Source: Sphingomonadales bacterium
GTDB lineage: Bacteria; Pseudomonadota; Alphaproteobacteria; Sphingomonadales; Govanellaceae
Direction: 5' to 3'
DNA length: 64,000 bases
Assembly (NCBI GenBank): GCA_019455285.1
Contig: JACFMS010000010.1
Location: forward strand, 25,398-89,397
Part shown: positions 9,049 through 18,053 of the stretch, piece by piece
How positions within the stretch are numbered: position 1 is the first letter of the stretch
Layout: each line of letters starts with the position of its first letter
Notes under the pieces: model-generated
Told to the model about the DNA's origin: nothing
The model's input: only the letters and a program-made list of their open reading frames with translations
Databases searched by the model: none
Made by a program: the position numbers and the translations under genes

Positions 9049-9993
9049 TCATGGCGTTGTTCCTAATCCATTGTCGACCACATCATGCGGCATCTCAACG
9101 CCAGACGGATCGGCGTGGATGATAATATCGGCATCGGGAAAAGTGCGCGCAATCGCCGCCTCCACCCGATCCGAAATGACATGCGCCTTGTCCAAACGAA
9201 TGGCGGGATCAAGCTCCAAGTGAAACTGGATGAAGCTGTTGATGCCGGAAGTACGGGTGCGCAGATCATGAAGACCGCGCACTTCCGGATGGCTGAGCAC
9301 AACGGCCTCGATGCGGGCGCGTTCTTCCGGCGACATTTCACGATCCATCAAGGTATCGTAAGATTGCCGGGCAATCGACCAAGCGCTTTTGACGATAAAT
9401 CCGGCAATCACCACGCCGATGATAGGATCGACGATGGTAAGCCCGAAAATACCGGATGCCGCTAAGGCCGCGATCACGCCGAGGTTCATAATAAGATCGC
9501 TGGTATAGTGCAGCGAATCGGCGGACACCGCCAAGGAGCCGGTCTGCTTTGCTACCCATTTTTGATAGCGCACGAGGGCAACGGTCAGCACCATGGAAAT
9601 GATGATCACCGCGATGCCCCATTCGCTGGCCATCACCGTTACGGGGCGGATGAAGTGGTTGATTGCCTCGATGAATAAAAATAGCGCCGAGCCGGTGATC
9701 ACCGCCGCCTGGCCGAGCCCGGCGATGGCCTCCGCCTTGCCATGGCCGAAGCGGTGCTCTTCATCCGCCGGCAACAGCGCGTGATTGATCGCCAGCAGCG
9801 TCAAGCCTGACGCGATGGCATCCAGACAAGAGTCGAGGAGCGAGCCCAACAGCGCCACCGAGCCGCTGGCCACCCAGGCTGTTGCCTTGATGACGATGAG
9901 CATCAGCGCTACCGCCACCGAGGCCCGTGACGCCTGGCGCATCAGCCTGGCGCGCCGTTCAGGAGATACCCTCGCTGTGGAAGCCTTTAACAC
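9049..9993 (-). CDS. Cation diffusion facilitator family transporter (FieF-like)
   Basis: A 314-residue inner-membrane divalent metal/proton antiporter. Six membrane helices occupy about residues 20-215. The metal-site motifs are S-L-L-D-S-C-L-D in TM2 (the D-x3-D pair), followed by H-R-F-G-H-G-K-A-E after it, and S-A-D-S-L-H-Y-T-S-D in TM5. A cytoplasmic C-terminal dimerisation domain with H-D-L-R-T-R and D-I-I-I-H follows. The start at GTG 9993 is preferred because GAAGGAG lies five bases upstream. Longer in-frame extensions only read through pdxH in another frame. It probably exports iron or zinc; the metal cannot be decided here. pdxH ends 28 bases upstream on the same strand, so the two may be co-transcribed. 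Confidence 0.92.
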   Translation of the reverse strand: MLKASTARVSPERRARLMRQASRASVAVALMLIVIKATAWVASGSVALLGSLLDSCLDAIASGLTLLAINHALLPADEEHRFGHGKAEAIAGLGQAAVITGSALFLFIEAINHFIRPVTVMASEWGIAVIIISMVLTVALVRYQKWVAKQTGSLAVSADSLHYTSDLIMNLGVIAALAASGIFGLTIVDPIIGVVIAGFIVKSAWSIARQSYDTLMDREMSPEERARIEAVVLSHPEVRGLHDLRTRTSGINSFIQFHLELDPAIRLDKAHVISDRVEAAIARTFPDADIIIHADPSGVEMPHDVVDNGLGTTP

Positions 9994-10021
9994 CTTCACT
10001 CCTTCACACCCTTGCCCAAGC

Positions 10022-10609
10022 TTAGGGGAAGAGGTAGCCCACCGTCCAGCCGTCATGGGTTTTGCGGAAAACCTGCCGCTCATGGAGGCGAAACGGCTTG
10101 GCGCGCCAGAATTCGACCGCCTCGGGATCGAGGCGAAAGCCCGACCAATGGGGCGGCCGCGGCACCTCGCCGACAGCGTACTTGGCGGCGTATTTCGCCA
10201 CCTCCCGCTCCAGCTTGAATAACCCCTCCAAAGGCCGCGACTGGGCCGAGGCCCAAGCGCCAATGCGGCTGTCGCGCGGCCGCGAGGCGAAATAGGCATC
10301 GGCTTCCTCGGGGCTGACCGGCGTTACCGGACCCTCGATCCGCACCTGGCGCTGCAACGATTTCCAATGCAGGCACAGCGCGGCATGGGGGTTGGCCAAC
10401 AGCTCGCCGCCCTTGCGGCTTTCCAGGTTGGTGTAGAACACGAAGCCATGCTCGTCCCAGCCTTTCAGGAGCACCATGCGGACCGATGGCCGACCATCCG
10501 GGGTCGCCGTGGCCAGCGCCATGGCGTTGGGGTCATTGATCTCGGTTTTTTCCGCTTCGGCAAACCACGCGCCGAAAAGCCGGTACGGATCAGAGACATC
10601 AGCCGTCAT
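10022..10609 (-). CDS. pdxH: Pyridoxamine 5'-phosphate oxidase
   Basis: A 195-residue FMN enzyme that oxidises pyridoxamine or pyridoxine phosphate to PLP. Family motifs are D-P-N-A-M-A-L-A-T near residue 27, R-M-V-L-L-K-G near residue 44, [24 protein letters not shown], the active-site region [13 protein letters not shown] near residue 108, and the C-terminal R-P-P-H-W-S-G-F-R and R-L-H-E-R motifs. The ATG at 10609 has GGAG seven bases upstream and gives the normal length. Many upstream codons are open in frame, but they lack family similarity. Its product PLP serves, among others, the lyase at 6987. Confidence 0.96.
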   Translation of the reverse strand: MTADVSDPYRLFGAWFAEAEKTEINDPNAMALATATPDGRPSVRMVLLKGWDEHGFVFYTNLESRKGGELLANPHAALCLHWKSLQRQVRIEGPVTPVSPEEADAYFASRPRDSRIGAWASAQSRPLEGLFKLEREVAKYAAKYAVGEVPRPPHWSGFRLDPEAVEFWRAKPFRLHERQVFRKTHDGWTVGYLFP

Positions 10610-10717
10610 GATGGCGCTCCTGTGACTTTTCGGAAACAACCGGTTGGCCCAATTGTTTCCACAATGGCGGTCCATATATAGTCGGCATAGGATTGAACCC
10701 CAACAGGAATTCGTGCG

Positions 10718-11182
10718 ATGCGGAAAGAACTTATGGTTGGCGTTATGGCCTCCTCCCTGGCCCTGGCGGCATGCGAGGAAGGCCACGAGCGGGAACAGGC
10801 GGGAACCCTGATCGGGGCCGCCGCCGGCGCGCTTCTCGGCTCGGCGGTAAGCGACAGCGCAGTCTTGGTGGCGGTGGGCGCGGTGGCCGGCGCTTATCTT
10901 GGCGGCCAATTGGGGCGCAAGCTCGACGAGCGCGACCGTCAGTACATGCAAACCACCACGCAAAACTCCCTGACCAAGGCCCCGGCGGGACAGACCTCGC
11001 GCTGGGCCAATCCCGACAGCGGCAACTCCGGCACCATTACCCCGCAAAAGACCTTCAAGAATGCCGAGGGGCAGGATTGCCGGGAGTTTCAGCAAAGCGT
11101 CACCGTTTCCGGCCAGACCGAAACCGGCTACGGCACCGCCTGCCGGCAACCGGACGGCACCTGGCGAGTGGTCAAGGGTTGA
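10718..11182 (+). CDS. Glycine-zipper outer-membrane lipoprotein (17 kDa antigen-like)
   Basis: A 154-residue exported protein. The signal peptide ends in a lipobox L-A-A-C with the acylated cysteine at residue 19. It is followed by a glycine-zipper two-helix region (about residues 28-70, with [13 protein letters not shown] and G-A-Y-L-G-G-Q-L-G) and a C-terminal domain with C-R-E-F-Q-Q-S-V and A-C-R-Q-P-D-G-T-W as in the 17 kDa surface antigen/RT0821 group. Such lipoproteins sit in the inner leaflet of the outer membrane. The gene is divergent from pdxH and followed by a repeat-rich noncoding stretch. A structural envelope role is likely; no specific partner can be named. Confidence 0.85.
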   Translation: MRKELMVGVMASSLALAACEEGHEREQAGTLIGAAAGALLGSAVSDSAVLVAVGAVAGAYLGGQLGRKLDERDRQYMQTTTQNSLTKAPAGQTSRWANPDSGNSGTITPQKTFKNAEGQDCREFQQSVTVSGQTETGYGTACRQPDGTWRVVKG

Positions 11183-11216
11183 GTCTCCATTCCCGCCAGG
11201 GACCAGACCCTAACCC

Positions 11217-11271
11217 TTCGACAAGCTCAGGGGCGAACGGAATTTAAACCGTTCGCGGTGAGCCTGTCGAA
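11217..11271. repeat. REP-like imperfect palindrome
   Basis: The left arm starts TTCGACAAGCTCAGGGG and the right arm ends GTGAGCCTGTCGAA; the two pair around the centre AATTTAAA. This gives a long stem with a few mismatches. The TTCGACAAGCTCAGG type of palindrome is widely dispersed between genes in many bacteria. It lies 34 bases after the lipoprotein stop and could also act as a transcription barrier. Confidence 0.65.
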
Positions 11272-11369
11272 CCGCGAGCAGCGCCTCCCACGCCGCAGCT
11301 AACCCCTTTACACTTTGTGGAGAAATCTTACCTAAGATGTTCGACCTGACGAGCCGGCAGAAGGGTATG

Positions 11370-11643
11370 TAGACCCTTCTTCGACCAGATTTGGCCATTC
11401 TGACGGAGCGGATTTGTGATCAGATCAAGCACAGACCCACAGAGCGTACCAGACGTACGGTCAAGGGGCTGTGCGCCGATATGGGCGCAAATCCGCCCGT
11501 CCCGCCTGGGTTTGCCGGCAACGGGCGTCCGCTGCGTCGGCCGGCTTGGCCGTAGGTTCTGCTACGCCCTGCGCCGGCCTCCTGTCGGGCCGCGCGCATT
11601 GCCGGCAAACAGAATTGTCCAAATATGGTCTAAGAAGGGTCTA
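11370..11643. repeat. MITE-like element with about 33-bp inverted termini
   Basis: A left end at 11370-11402 beginning TAGACCCTTCTT is matched in reverse by a right end at 11610-11643; about four positions differ, plus one single-base indel. The 274-base unit has no convincing gene. Its inside holds GC-rich short palindromes, including two copies around TTGCCGGCAA in opposite orientation. A small hairpin (AGAAGGGT with ACCCTTCT) spans the left edge at 11360-11381. The right end stops eight bases before the DnaJ-like ATG at 11652, so any promoter for that gene must lie in or cross the element. No target-site duplication is obvious. Confidence 0.55.
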
Positions 11644-11651
11644 GTCCCCAC

Positions 11652-12572
11652 ATGAGCGACCTATACAGCATACTCGGCGTCCCCCGCGGCGCGTCCCAGG
11701 CCGAGCTGAAAAAGGCCTACCGCAAGCTTGCCAAGGAGCTGCATCCCGACCTGCATCCGGGTGACGCCAAGGTCGCTGACCGCTTCAAGGAAGCCTCCGC
11801 CGCCTACGCCATCCTGGGCGATGAGAAATTGCGCGGCCGCTATGACCGGGGCGAGATCGACGAGAATGGCAACGAACGGGCGTTTGCCGGCTTTGGCGCT
11901 GGTGCTGGCGCGCACCGCACTCGCCGCGCCCAGGCGGGCGCGTCGGGCGGCGGCCATGGCTTCGGCAATTTCAAGCCGGAGGACTTCTTTGCCGACATTT
12001 TCGGCGGCCAGGGGCGCAAAAAGCGCGGCCCCCAGCCGCGCCACGGTGCTGACCGCATCTACAAGGTGACCATCGACTTTCTTGACGCGGTCAGGGGCGT
12101 CAAACGCAAGATTTCGCTGGAAAACGGCAAGACCCTCGCGGTGCATATCCCGAAAATGGTGCGCCAAGGCCAACAGATCCGCCTCAAAGGCCAGGGCGGA
12201 CCCGGCGAGAACGGCGGTCATCCAGGAGACGCCTTGATCGAGGTCGACATCCGCCCCCATACCGAGTTTCGCCTGGAGGGGCATGACATCCATATCGATC
12301 TGGCCATCACCTTGCGCGAGGCGGTGCTGGGCGGCGAGGCGCGGGTCAATACCATCGACGGCGAAGTCAGCCTGAAGATCCCAGCCGGCAGCAACACCGG
12401 CAAGGTGCTGCGGCTGCGCGGCAAGGGGGTGGAAAAAGAGGACAAGACGAGAGGCGATCAATATGTCACCTTGCGCGTGGTGCTGCCCGACGCCATCGAC
12501 GAGGATTTGCGCGACTTTATCGAGCGGTGGTCGGCCGAGCATCCCTATAGCGTCCGTCAACCCTTAAAGTAA
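11652..12572 (+). CDS. DnaJ C-terminal domain protein (CbpA-like J-protein)
   Basis: A 306-residue Hsp40 co-chaperone without a zinc-finger domain. The J domain covers residues 4-68 with the H-P-D tripeptide at 31-33. A glycine-rich G/F linker follows (about 76-110), including D-F-F-A-D-I-F-G-G. Two C-terminal beta substrate-binding domains run from about residue 128 (Y-K-V-T-I-D-F-L-D-A-V) to 300. The order matches CbpA/DjlA-type class II J-proteins that stimulate DnaK ATPase and hand over unfolded clients. The ATG lies immediately after a repeat end. YihY follows after nine bases, so they are probably co-transcribed. Confidence 0.92.
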   Translation: MSDLYSILGVPRGASQAELKKAYRKLAKELHPDLHPGDAKVADRFKEASAAYAILGDEKLRGRYDRGEIDENGNERAFAGFGAGAGAHRTRRAQAGASGGGHGFGNFKPEDFFADIFGGQGRKKRGPQPRHGADRIYKVTIDFLDAVRGVKRKISLENGKTLAVHIPKMVRQGQQIRLKGQGGPGENGGHPGDALIEVDIRPHTEFRLEGHDIHIDLAITLREAVLGGEARVNTIDGEVSLKIPAGSNTGKVLRLRGKGVEKEDKTRGDQYVTLRVVLPDAIDEDLRDFIERWSAEHPYSVRQPLK

Positions 12573-12581
12573 GGCGGCTCC

Positions 12582-13424
12582 ATGACCGCTCTCGCCGATC
12601 TCGGCAACGCGCTGAAAGCCTTTATACGCCATGAAGACGCGGTGATGGCGGGCCATCTGGCGTTTCTGACCATCCTCGGCCTGTTTCCCTTCCTGATCTT
12701 CCTGGTGGCGCTGGCCGGCCTCATCGGCCAGAGCGACGCCGGCATCGACGCCATCACCTTCCTGTTCGACAACCTGCCGCCCGAGGTGGGCGAAGTGTTG
12801 CGGGCACCAATCATCAGCCTGCTTGAAACCACCACCGGCGGCGTGCTCACCCTGGGCCTTCTGGGCGCGCTCTGGGTCGCCTCCTCGGCGCTGGGCGCCG
12901 CCCGGGTGGCCATCGACCGCGCCTTCGAGGCCGGCGACCCGCCCGCCTTCTGGCTGCGCCGGCTGCATGGCATCGGCCTCGTTATCGCCTCTGCCCTGTG
13001 CATCGTGCTTGGCATGTCGGCCTTCGTGCTGGGCCCGCTAGCCTGGCAGGCGGCCCTCTACTTCCTGCCCATGTTGGAAAGCTGGAGCCGGCTATTCAAC
13101 CTGCTCCGTTATGCCGCCAGCACGCTGGTAATCTTCCTGGCCCTGTGCAGCCTGCTGTTTGCCTTAAAACCCCGCTATAAGGGCCGTTTCGTACCGGTGG
13201 CGCGCGGCGCCTTTCTAACCATCGTCCTTTGGTTGGCGGTGGGCAGCGGCTTTTCGCTTTATCTGAAGTACCTGGCTCATTACGACATCACCTACGGCAG
13301 CCTGGCCGGGGCGATCATCGCCCTGATGTTCTTCTACCTGATGAGCGCCGGCTTTCTTCTTGGCGTGGAATTGAACGCTGCCGCCGCCAGACGGCGGGCG
13401 GCCGCGCCGCTCGCGCAAGATTGA
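12582..13424 (+). CDS. YihY/virulence factor BrkB family membrane protein
   Basis: A 280-residue integral membrane protein with six predicted helices. Family marks are the N-terminal A-G-H-L-A-F-L-T-I-L-G-L-F-P-F, a W-V-A-S-S-A-L-G-A-A-R-V-A-I-D-R-A-F segment near residue 105, and the C-terminal Y-G-S-L-A-G-A-I-I-A-L-M-F-F-Y with G-V-E-L-N. The family was once annotated as ribonuclease BN, which is now considered wrong; its transport role is unproven. It sits between the DnaJ-like gene and fabI, all on the plus strand. It is not a member of any pathway visible here. Confidence 0.9.
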   Translation: MTALADLGNALKAFIRHEDAVMAGHLAFLTILGLFPFLIFLVALAGLIGQSDAGIDAITFLFDNLPPEVGEVLRAPIISLLETTTGGVLTLGLLGALWVASSALGAARVAIDRAFEAGDPPAFWLRRLHGIGLVIASALCIVLGMSAFVLGPLAWQAALYFLPMLESWSRLFNLLRYAASTLVIFLALCSLLFALKPRYKGRFVPVARGAFLTIVLWLAVGSGFSLYLKYLAHYDITYGSLAGAIIALMFFYLMSAGFLLGVELNAAAARRRAAAPLAQD

Positions 13425-13489
13425 TTCCGCTTTTCAATGGTGTAGGATGCCGCAAACGGCAACGTGCGGCAAAACGCAAGGGGACCTAA

Positions 13490-14320
13490 ATGGCTGGTGC
13501 GAGCGGACTTCTGGCAGGGAAAAAGGGGCTTATCATGGGCGTCGCCAACGAACGCTCCATCGCCTGGGGCGCGGCCAAGGCCGCCCATGCCCACGGCGCT
13601 GACCTCGCCTTTACCTATCTGGGGGAAGCTCTGGAGAAGCGCGTGCGGCCGCTGGCGCAATCCGTCGGGTCGTCCCTAGTGATCCCATGCGATGCCGGCG
13701 ATGCCGCCTCGCTGGATGCCGCCTTCGCCACGGTGCAGAAAGAATGGGGCAAACTGGATTTCGTGCTGCATGCCATCGCCTTTTCCGACAAAAATGAATT
13801 GAAGGGCCGCTACGTCGATACGTCGCTCGACAATTTTCTGATGACCCTGAACATCTCCTGCTACTCGTTCACGGCGGTGGCGCAGCGCGCCGCGGCCTTG
13901 ATGCCGGACGGCGGCAGCCTGGTCACGCTTACCTACTACGGCGCGGAAAAGGTCATGCCGCACTACAACGTCATGGGCGTCGCCAAAGCGGCGCTGGAAG
14001 CCAGCGTGCGTTACATTGCGAAAGATCTCGGCAAGGATCGCATCCGGGTGAACGCGGTGTCCGCCGGACCGATCAAGACCTTGGCCGCCTCCGGCATCGG
14101 CGATTTCCGCTACATCCTGAAATGGAACGAATACAACTCGCCGCTGCGCCGCAACGTCACCACTGATGAGGTAGGCAATTCCATCCTTTATCTGTTCAGC
14201 GATCTATCGAGCGCGGTGACCGGCGAAGTGCATCACGTGGATTCCGGCTATCACGTGATCGGCATGAAGCTGGAAGACGCGCCCGACATCACCGTCGTTT
14301 CCAATAACAACGGCGACTGA
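13490..14320 (+). CDS. fabI: Enoyl-ACP reductase I
   Basis: A 276-residue SDR-type NADH-dependent enoyl-[acyl carrier protein] reductase, the last step of each fatty-acid elongation cycle. It has G-V-A-N-E-R-S-I-A-W-G near residues 17-27, the C-D-A-G-D segment near 67-71, H-A-I-A-F-S-D at 94-100, and the catalytic pair Y159 and K166 in H-Y-N-V-M-G-V-A-K-A, the Y-x6-K spacing of FabI. S-A-G-P-I-K-T-L-A follows for the substrate loop. aroC starts ten bases downstream. The FabI type of reductase is also the known target class of triclosan and isoniazid-like inhibitors. Confidence 0.96.
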   Translation: MAGASGLLAGKKGLIMGVANERSIAWGAAKAAHAHGADLAFTYLGEALEKRVRPLAQSVGSSLVIPCDAGDAASLDAAFATVQKEWGKLDFVLHAIAFSDKNELKGRYVDTSLDNFLMTLNISCYSFTAVAQRAAALMPDGGSLVTLTYYGAEKVMPHYNVMGVAKAALEASVRYIAKDLGKDRIRVNAVSAGPIKTLAASGIGDFRYILKWNEYNSPLRRNVTTDEVGNSILYLFSDLSSAVTGEVHHVDSGYHVIGMKLEDAPDITVVSNNNGD

Positions 14321-14329
14321 GCGCAACCG

Positions 14330-15406
14330 ATGTCGCACAACACCTACGGCCACCTCTTTCGCGTCACCACCTGGGGCGAAAGCCACGGGCCGGCGCTGGG
14401 CTGCGTGGTCGACGGCATGCCGCCAGGCATTGCTCTCGCGGAGAGTGATATTCAAGTTTGGCTGGATAAGCGCCGGCCAGGACAGTCGCGTTTCACCACC
14501 CAGCGCCAGGAGCCCGATCAGGTGAGAATTTTATCGGGCGTGTTTGAGGGCAACACCACTGGCGCGCCGATCAGCCTGATGATCGAAAACGTCGATCAGC
14601 GCTCCAAGGATTACGGCGATATAGCCGAGAAGTTCCGCCCCGGTCATGCCGATTATACCTACATGGCGAAATATGGCGTGCGCGATTATCGCGGCGGCGG
14701 CCGCGCCTCGGCCCGGGAAACCGCCGCCCGGGTTGCCGCCGGCGCCTTGGCGCGCAAAGTTCTGGGCGGCGGCGTGCGTATCCGCGGCGCGCTCATTCAG
14801 GTGGGCGAACACGCCATCGACCGCAGCCGCTGGAATTGGAATGAAGTGGAGAACAACCCCTTCTGGTGTCCGGACGGCGAGACTGCCAAGCGCTGGGAAT
14901 CCTATCTCGATGACCTGCGCCGGGACGGCAATTCGGTGGGCGCGGTGGTGGAAGTGGTGGCATCCGGCGCGCCGGCGGGATGGGGCGCGCCGATTTACGG
15001 CAAGCTCGACGCCGATCTGGCCGCCGCCATGATGAGCATCAACGCGGTCAAGGGGGTGGAGATCGGCGACGGCTTTGCGTCGGCCCGCCTGACCGGCGTC
15101 GAGAACGCCGACGAGATGCGCGCCGGCGACGACGGCAAGCCGCGCTTTCTATCCAATCACGCCGGCGGCATCCTGGGCGGCATTTCCTCAGGCCAGGACA
15201 TCGTGGTGCGTTTTGCCGTCAAGCCCACCTCATCGATCCTCACCCCGCGCCGTACGGTGACTGTCGGCGGCGCGGAGACCGAGATCGTCACCAAGGGCCG
15301 TCATGATCCATGCGTCGGCATCCGCGCCGTGCCGGTGGGCGAGGCGATGATGGCCGCCGTCTTGGCCGATCACCTGCTGCGCCACCGCGCCCAATGCGGC
15401 GGGTGA
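14330..15406 (+). CDS. aroC: Chorismate synthase
   Basis: A 358-residue enzyme converting EPSP to chorismate with reduced FMN. The signatures are G-E-S-H-G near residue 17, the R-R-P-G-Q-S region near residue 46, the long [14 protein letters not shown] segment around residues 119-132, and the C-terminal [13 protein letters not shown] and H-D-P-C-V motifs with R-A-V-P-V. The histidines of the first and last motifs are the acid residues described for the family. It follows fabI by nine bases in the same direction. The length and all motifs are normal. Confidence 0.97.
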   Translation: MSHNTYGHLFRVTTWGESHGPALGCVVDGMPPGIALAESDIQVWLDKRRPGQSRFTTQRQEPDQVRILSGVFEGNTTGAPISLMIENVDQRSKDYGDIAEKFRPGHADYTYMAKYGVRDYRGGGRASARETAARVAAGALARKVLGGGVRIRGALIQVGEHAIDRSRWNWNEVENNPFWCPDGETAKRWESYLDDLRRDGNSVGAVVEVVASGAPAGWGAPIYGKLDADLAAAMMSINAVKGVEIGDGFASARLTGVENADEMRAGDDGKPRFLSNHAGGILGGISSGQDIVVRFAVKPTSSILTPRRTVTVGGAETEIVTKGRHDPCVGIRAVPVGEAMMAAVLADHLLRHRAQCGG

Positions 15407-15494
15407 TTGCTCAAATGCGATCTATTCCTTAACCAACCTTTAAACCACCAGTCCTTATTTTAACGCTCGCAAACCATATACGGGATGGCGACGC

Positions 15495-16160
15495 TTGAGG
15501 ACGAAACCCCACTTGTTTCTGGCGATCGGCCTGATCTGCGGGCTCTTGCTGTCGTTGCCGGCGGCGGCCGGCAAAAAGACATATGAAGGCCTGACGGAGC
15601 TATTGAGAACCATCGCCATGGACCCGGCGGTGATAGCCGCCGTGCGGGCGCAGAACCATCAGCATCAGACGCTGACCATCGACGAAATTTATCAAACTGA
15701 CGCCCAATGGGTGGCCGAAACCAAGGTTGCCGCCCGCCCCACCATCGATGCCCTGCTGCGTCACCCCGCCTCGCTGGCGCTGCGCCGTCATGCCGAGAAG
15801 GCGGGAGTGGTCGAACCGTTGTTCGTCACCGACAATCGCGGCCTGCTGGTCGCCGCCAGCGACTTGACCTATCGCTTTTTGATGGATGAAACCGGGCTGT
15901 GGCAGCAGGCGTTCGTCAAGCGACCCGGCATCGTGCTGACCACACCCGCCTCCTGGCACGACGCCATGAACGGCGATGATGAGCGGTTGTGGATGAGCCT
16001 AGGAGTGCGTGATCCCAATACCCAAGACGTGATCGGCGTCGTCAGCGTGGAAATAAAAAAGCCAGCGGAAGTCAAAGCCGTCAACGGCGAAACGCCGCCG
16101 CCAGCTCCACATGCGGCGACCATAAAAACTGATCCACCGGCTGCACCGCGCGGCAACTAA
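15495..16160 (+). CDS. Exported PDC/Cache-like sensor domain protein
   Basis: A 221-residue protein with a signal peptide (about residues 1-25, cleavage after A-A-A). The soluble domain runs through V-T-D-N-R-G-L-L-V-A-A-S-D near residue 113 and G-V-V-S-V-E-I-K near residue 175. That pattern fits a periplasmic PDC/Cache fold, yet no histidine kinase, cyclase or chemotaxis domain follows. The start is a TTG at 15495; no in-frame ATG exists near it. The proline-rich last 27 residues overlap the convergent rRNA methyltransferase gene by 80 bases, so the true end may be correct but is unusual. The ligand and role are unknown. Confidence 0.6.
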   Translation: MRTKPHLFLAIGLICGLLLSLPAAAGKKTYEGLTELLRTIAMDPAVIAAVRAQNHQHQTLTIDEIYQTDAQWVAETKVAARPTIDALLRHPASLALRRHAEKAGVVEPLFVTDNRGLLVAASDLTYRFLMDETGLWQQAFVKRPGIVLTTPASWHDAMNGDDERLWMSLGVRDPNTQDVIGVVSVEIKKPAEVKAVNGETPPPAPHAATIKTDPPAAPRGN

Positions 16161-17294
16161 ATCCGGCATCCAAAAGGACGCGGGCATCCCGGGCGAAGGT
16201 CGCGGGATTACAGGAAACCATCATCACCGTCGATACTGTTGAGACGGCCAGCGCCGCCACCTGGGCCTGTGCCCCGGCGCGGGGCGGGTCGACGATGGCA
16301 ACGTCATACCCCTGAAGCTCCACCGGTAAGAGCGGATTGCGAAACAGATCGCGCCGCTCAACCACGATCTTGCGGCCGCTCCGCCGCGCTGCATCGCTCA
16401 GCGCACGCACCGCGGCGGCGTCACTTTCGACGGCATGGACCAACGACGCCTGCGGCAGCGACAAGGCGAAGGTGCCAACCCCGGCAAAGAGATCGACCAC
16501 GCGGGCCGCCTGGTCCACCGCTTGTTGGGCGGCGTGGATCAACGCCGTCTCGCCATCCCGTGTCGCCTGCAAAAAGCTCGCGGGCGGCAGCGTCACCTCG
16601 CCAGCAGCAAACCGCGCCACCGGGGCGCGCCGCTCCACGATGGTCTCGCCATCGGAAGTAAGCCGCGCGAAATCCCCCGCCTCCGCTAGGCTCGCCAACG
16701 CCGCCAGGCGCTCCTGGCCCGCCGCCTTGACGCCGTCCAGCGCCACGTCGAGACCGCCATCGGTCAGCGTCAGCGTTGCCGCGGCCTCACGAGACACCAG
16801 GGCGACGAGGTGGCGGCGCAACAGCGGCAGCGCGGCGACGATTTCCGGGCGCAACACCGAACATGCCGTCACCTCCACCAGACGGTGACTGCGCCGTTCG
16901 GCAAAACCGACGATCAATCCCCGCCCCGTGCGCTTCAAGGCGAAGCGCGCCCGCCGGCGACTGGCGGGCGGGCTGACGAGGGGATCGAGCACCGGAATCT
17001 CCAGCCCGCGATGGGATAACGCCGTCACCACCGTCCGCTGCTTCCAGGCGCGATAGGGTACTGCGGCCAGATGTTGCAGGGCGCAGCCGCCGCAAACGCC
17101 GAAATGGGGACAGACGGGGGCGATGCGGTCGGGGCTTTCTTGTTCGACGGCGATCAGCTCGCCCCGCTCGCCGTCCATCCGCACGCGCGCCCGCTCGCCG
17201 GGAAGCGTGAACGGCACATAAAGCGGCTTGCCGTCCACCTGGGCGATCCCATCGCCCTGCGCGCCCAGGCTATCGATGGCCACCGTTCGCTCCG

Positions 17295-17298
<4 letters not shown>
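16081..17298 (-). CDS. Class I SAM-dependent RNA methyltransferase (RlmD/TrmA family)
   Basis: A 405-residue RNA m5U-type methyltransferase. An N-terminal TRAM-like OB fold (residues 1-55) precedes the iron-sulfur cysteines C-P-H-F-G-V-C-G-G-C near residues 63-72. The SAM domain has V-V-D-L-F-A-G-V-G-T-F near residue 265 and D-P-P-R-A-G near residue 335. The catalytic cysteine lies in V-S-C-N-P-A-T-F-A-R-D near residue 360. These features are complete for the RumA/RlmD group that methylates 23S rRNA; alphaproteobacteria often carry one such enzyme of undefined target base. Its start overlaps the stop of tlyA by four bases. Confidence 0.9.
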
Positions 17299-18041
<743 letters not shown>

Positions 18042-18053
18042 GGGCGGGCGCCG

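Larger units (their letters stand above)
11183..11651. other. 469-base noncoding gap, repeat-filled
   Basis: This is the only gene-free stretch over 300 bases. It contains the REP-like palindrome (11217-11271), about 100 bases with no recognisable signal, and the MITE-like unit (11370-11643). Short open frames on both strands here have no ribosome site or family likeness and are not called. Confidence 0.7.

Noticed and set aside
9994..10299. N-terminal extension of the cation transporter
   Set aside because: These codons lie inside pdxH in another frame; the GTG at 9993 has a ribosome site and the family length.
10610..11149. N-terminal extension of pdxH
   Set aside because: The extra residues run antisense through the lipoprotein gene and lack family similarity; the ATG at 10609 gives the standard length.
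11416..11655. 79-codon frame inside the repeat region
   Set aside because: It lies almost wholly in the MITE-like unit, has no ribosome site and its translation resembles no protein.
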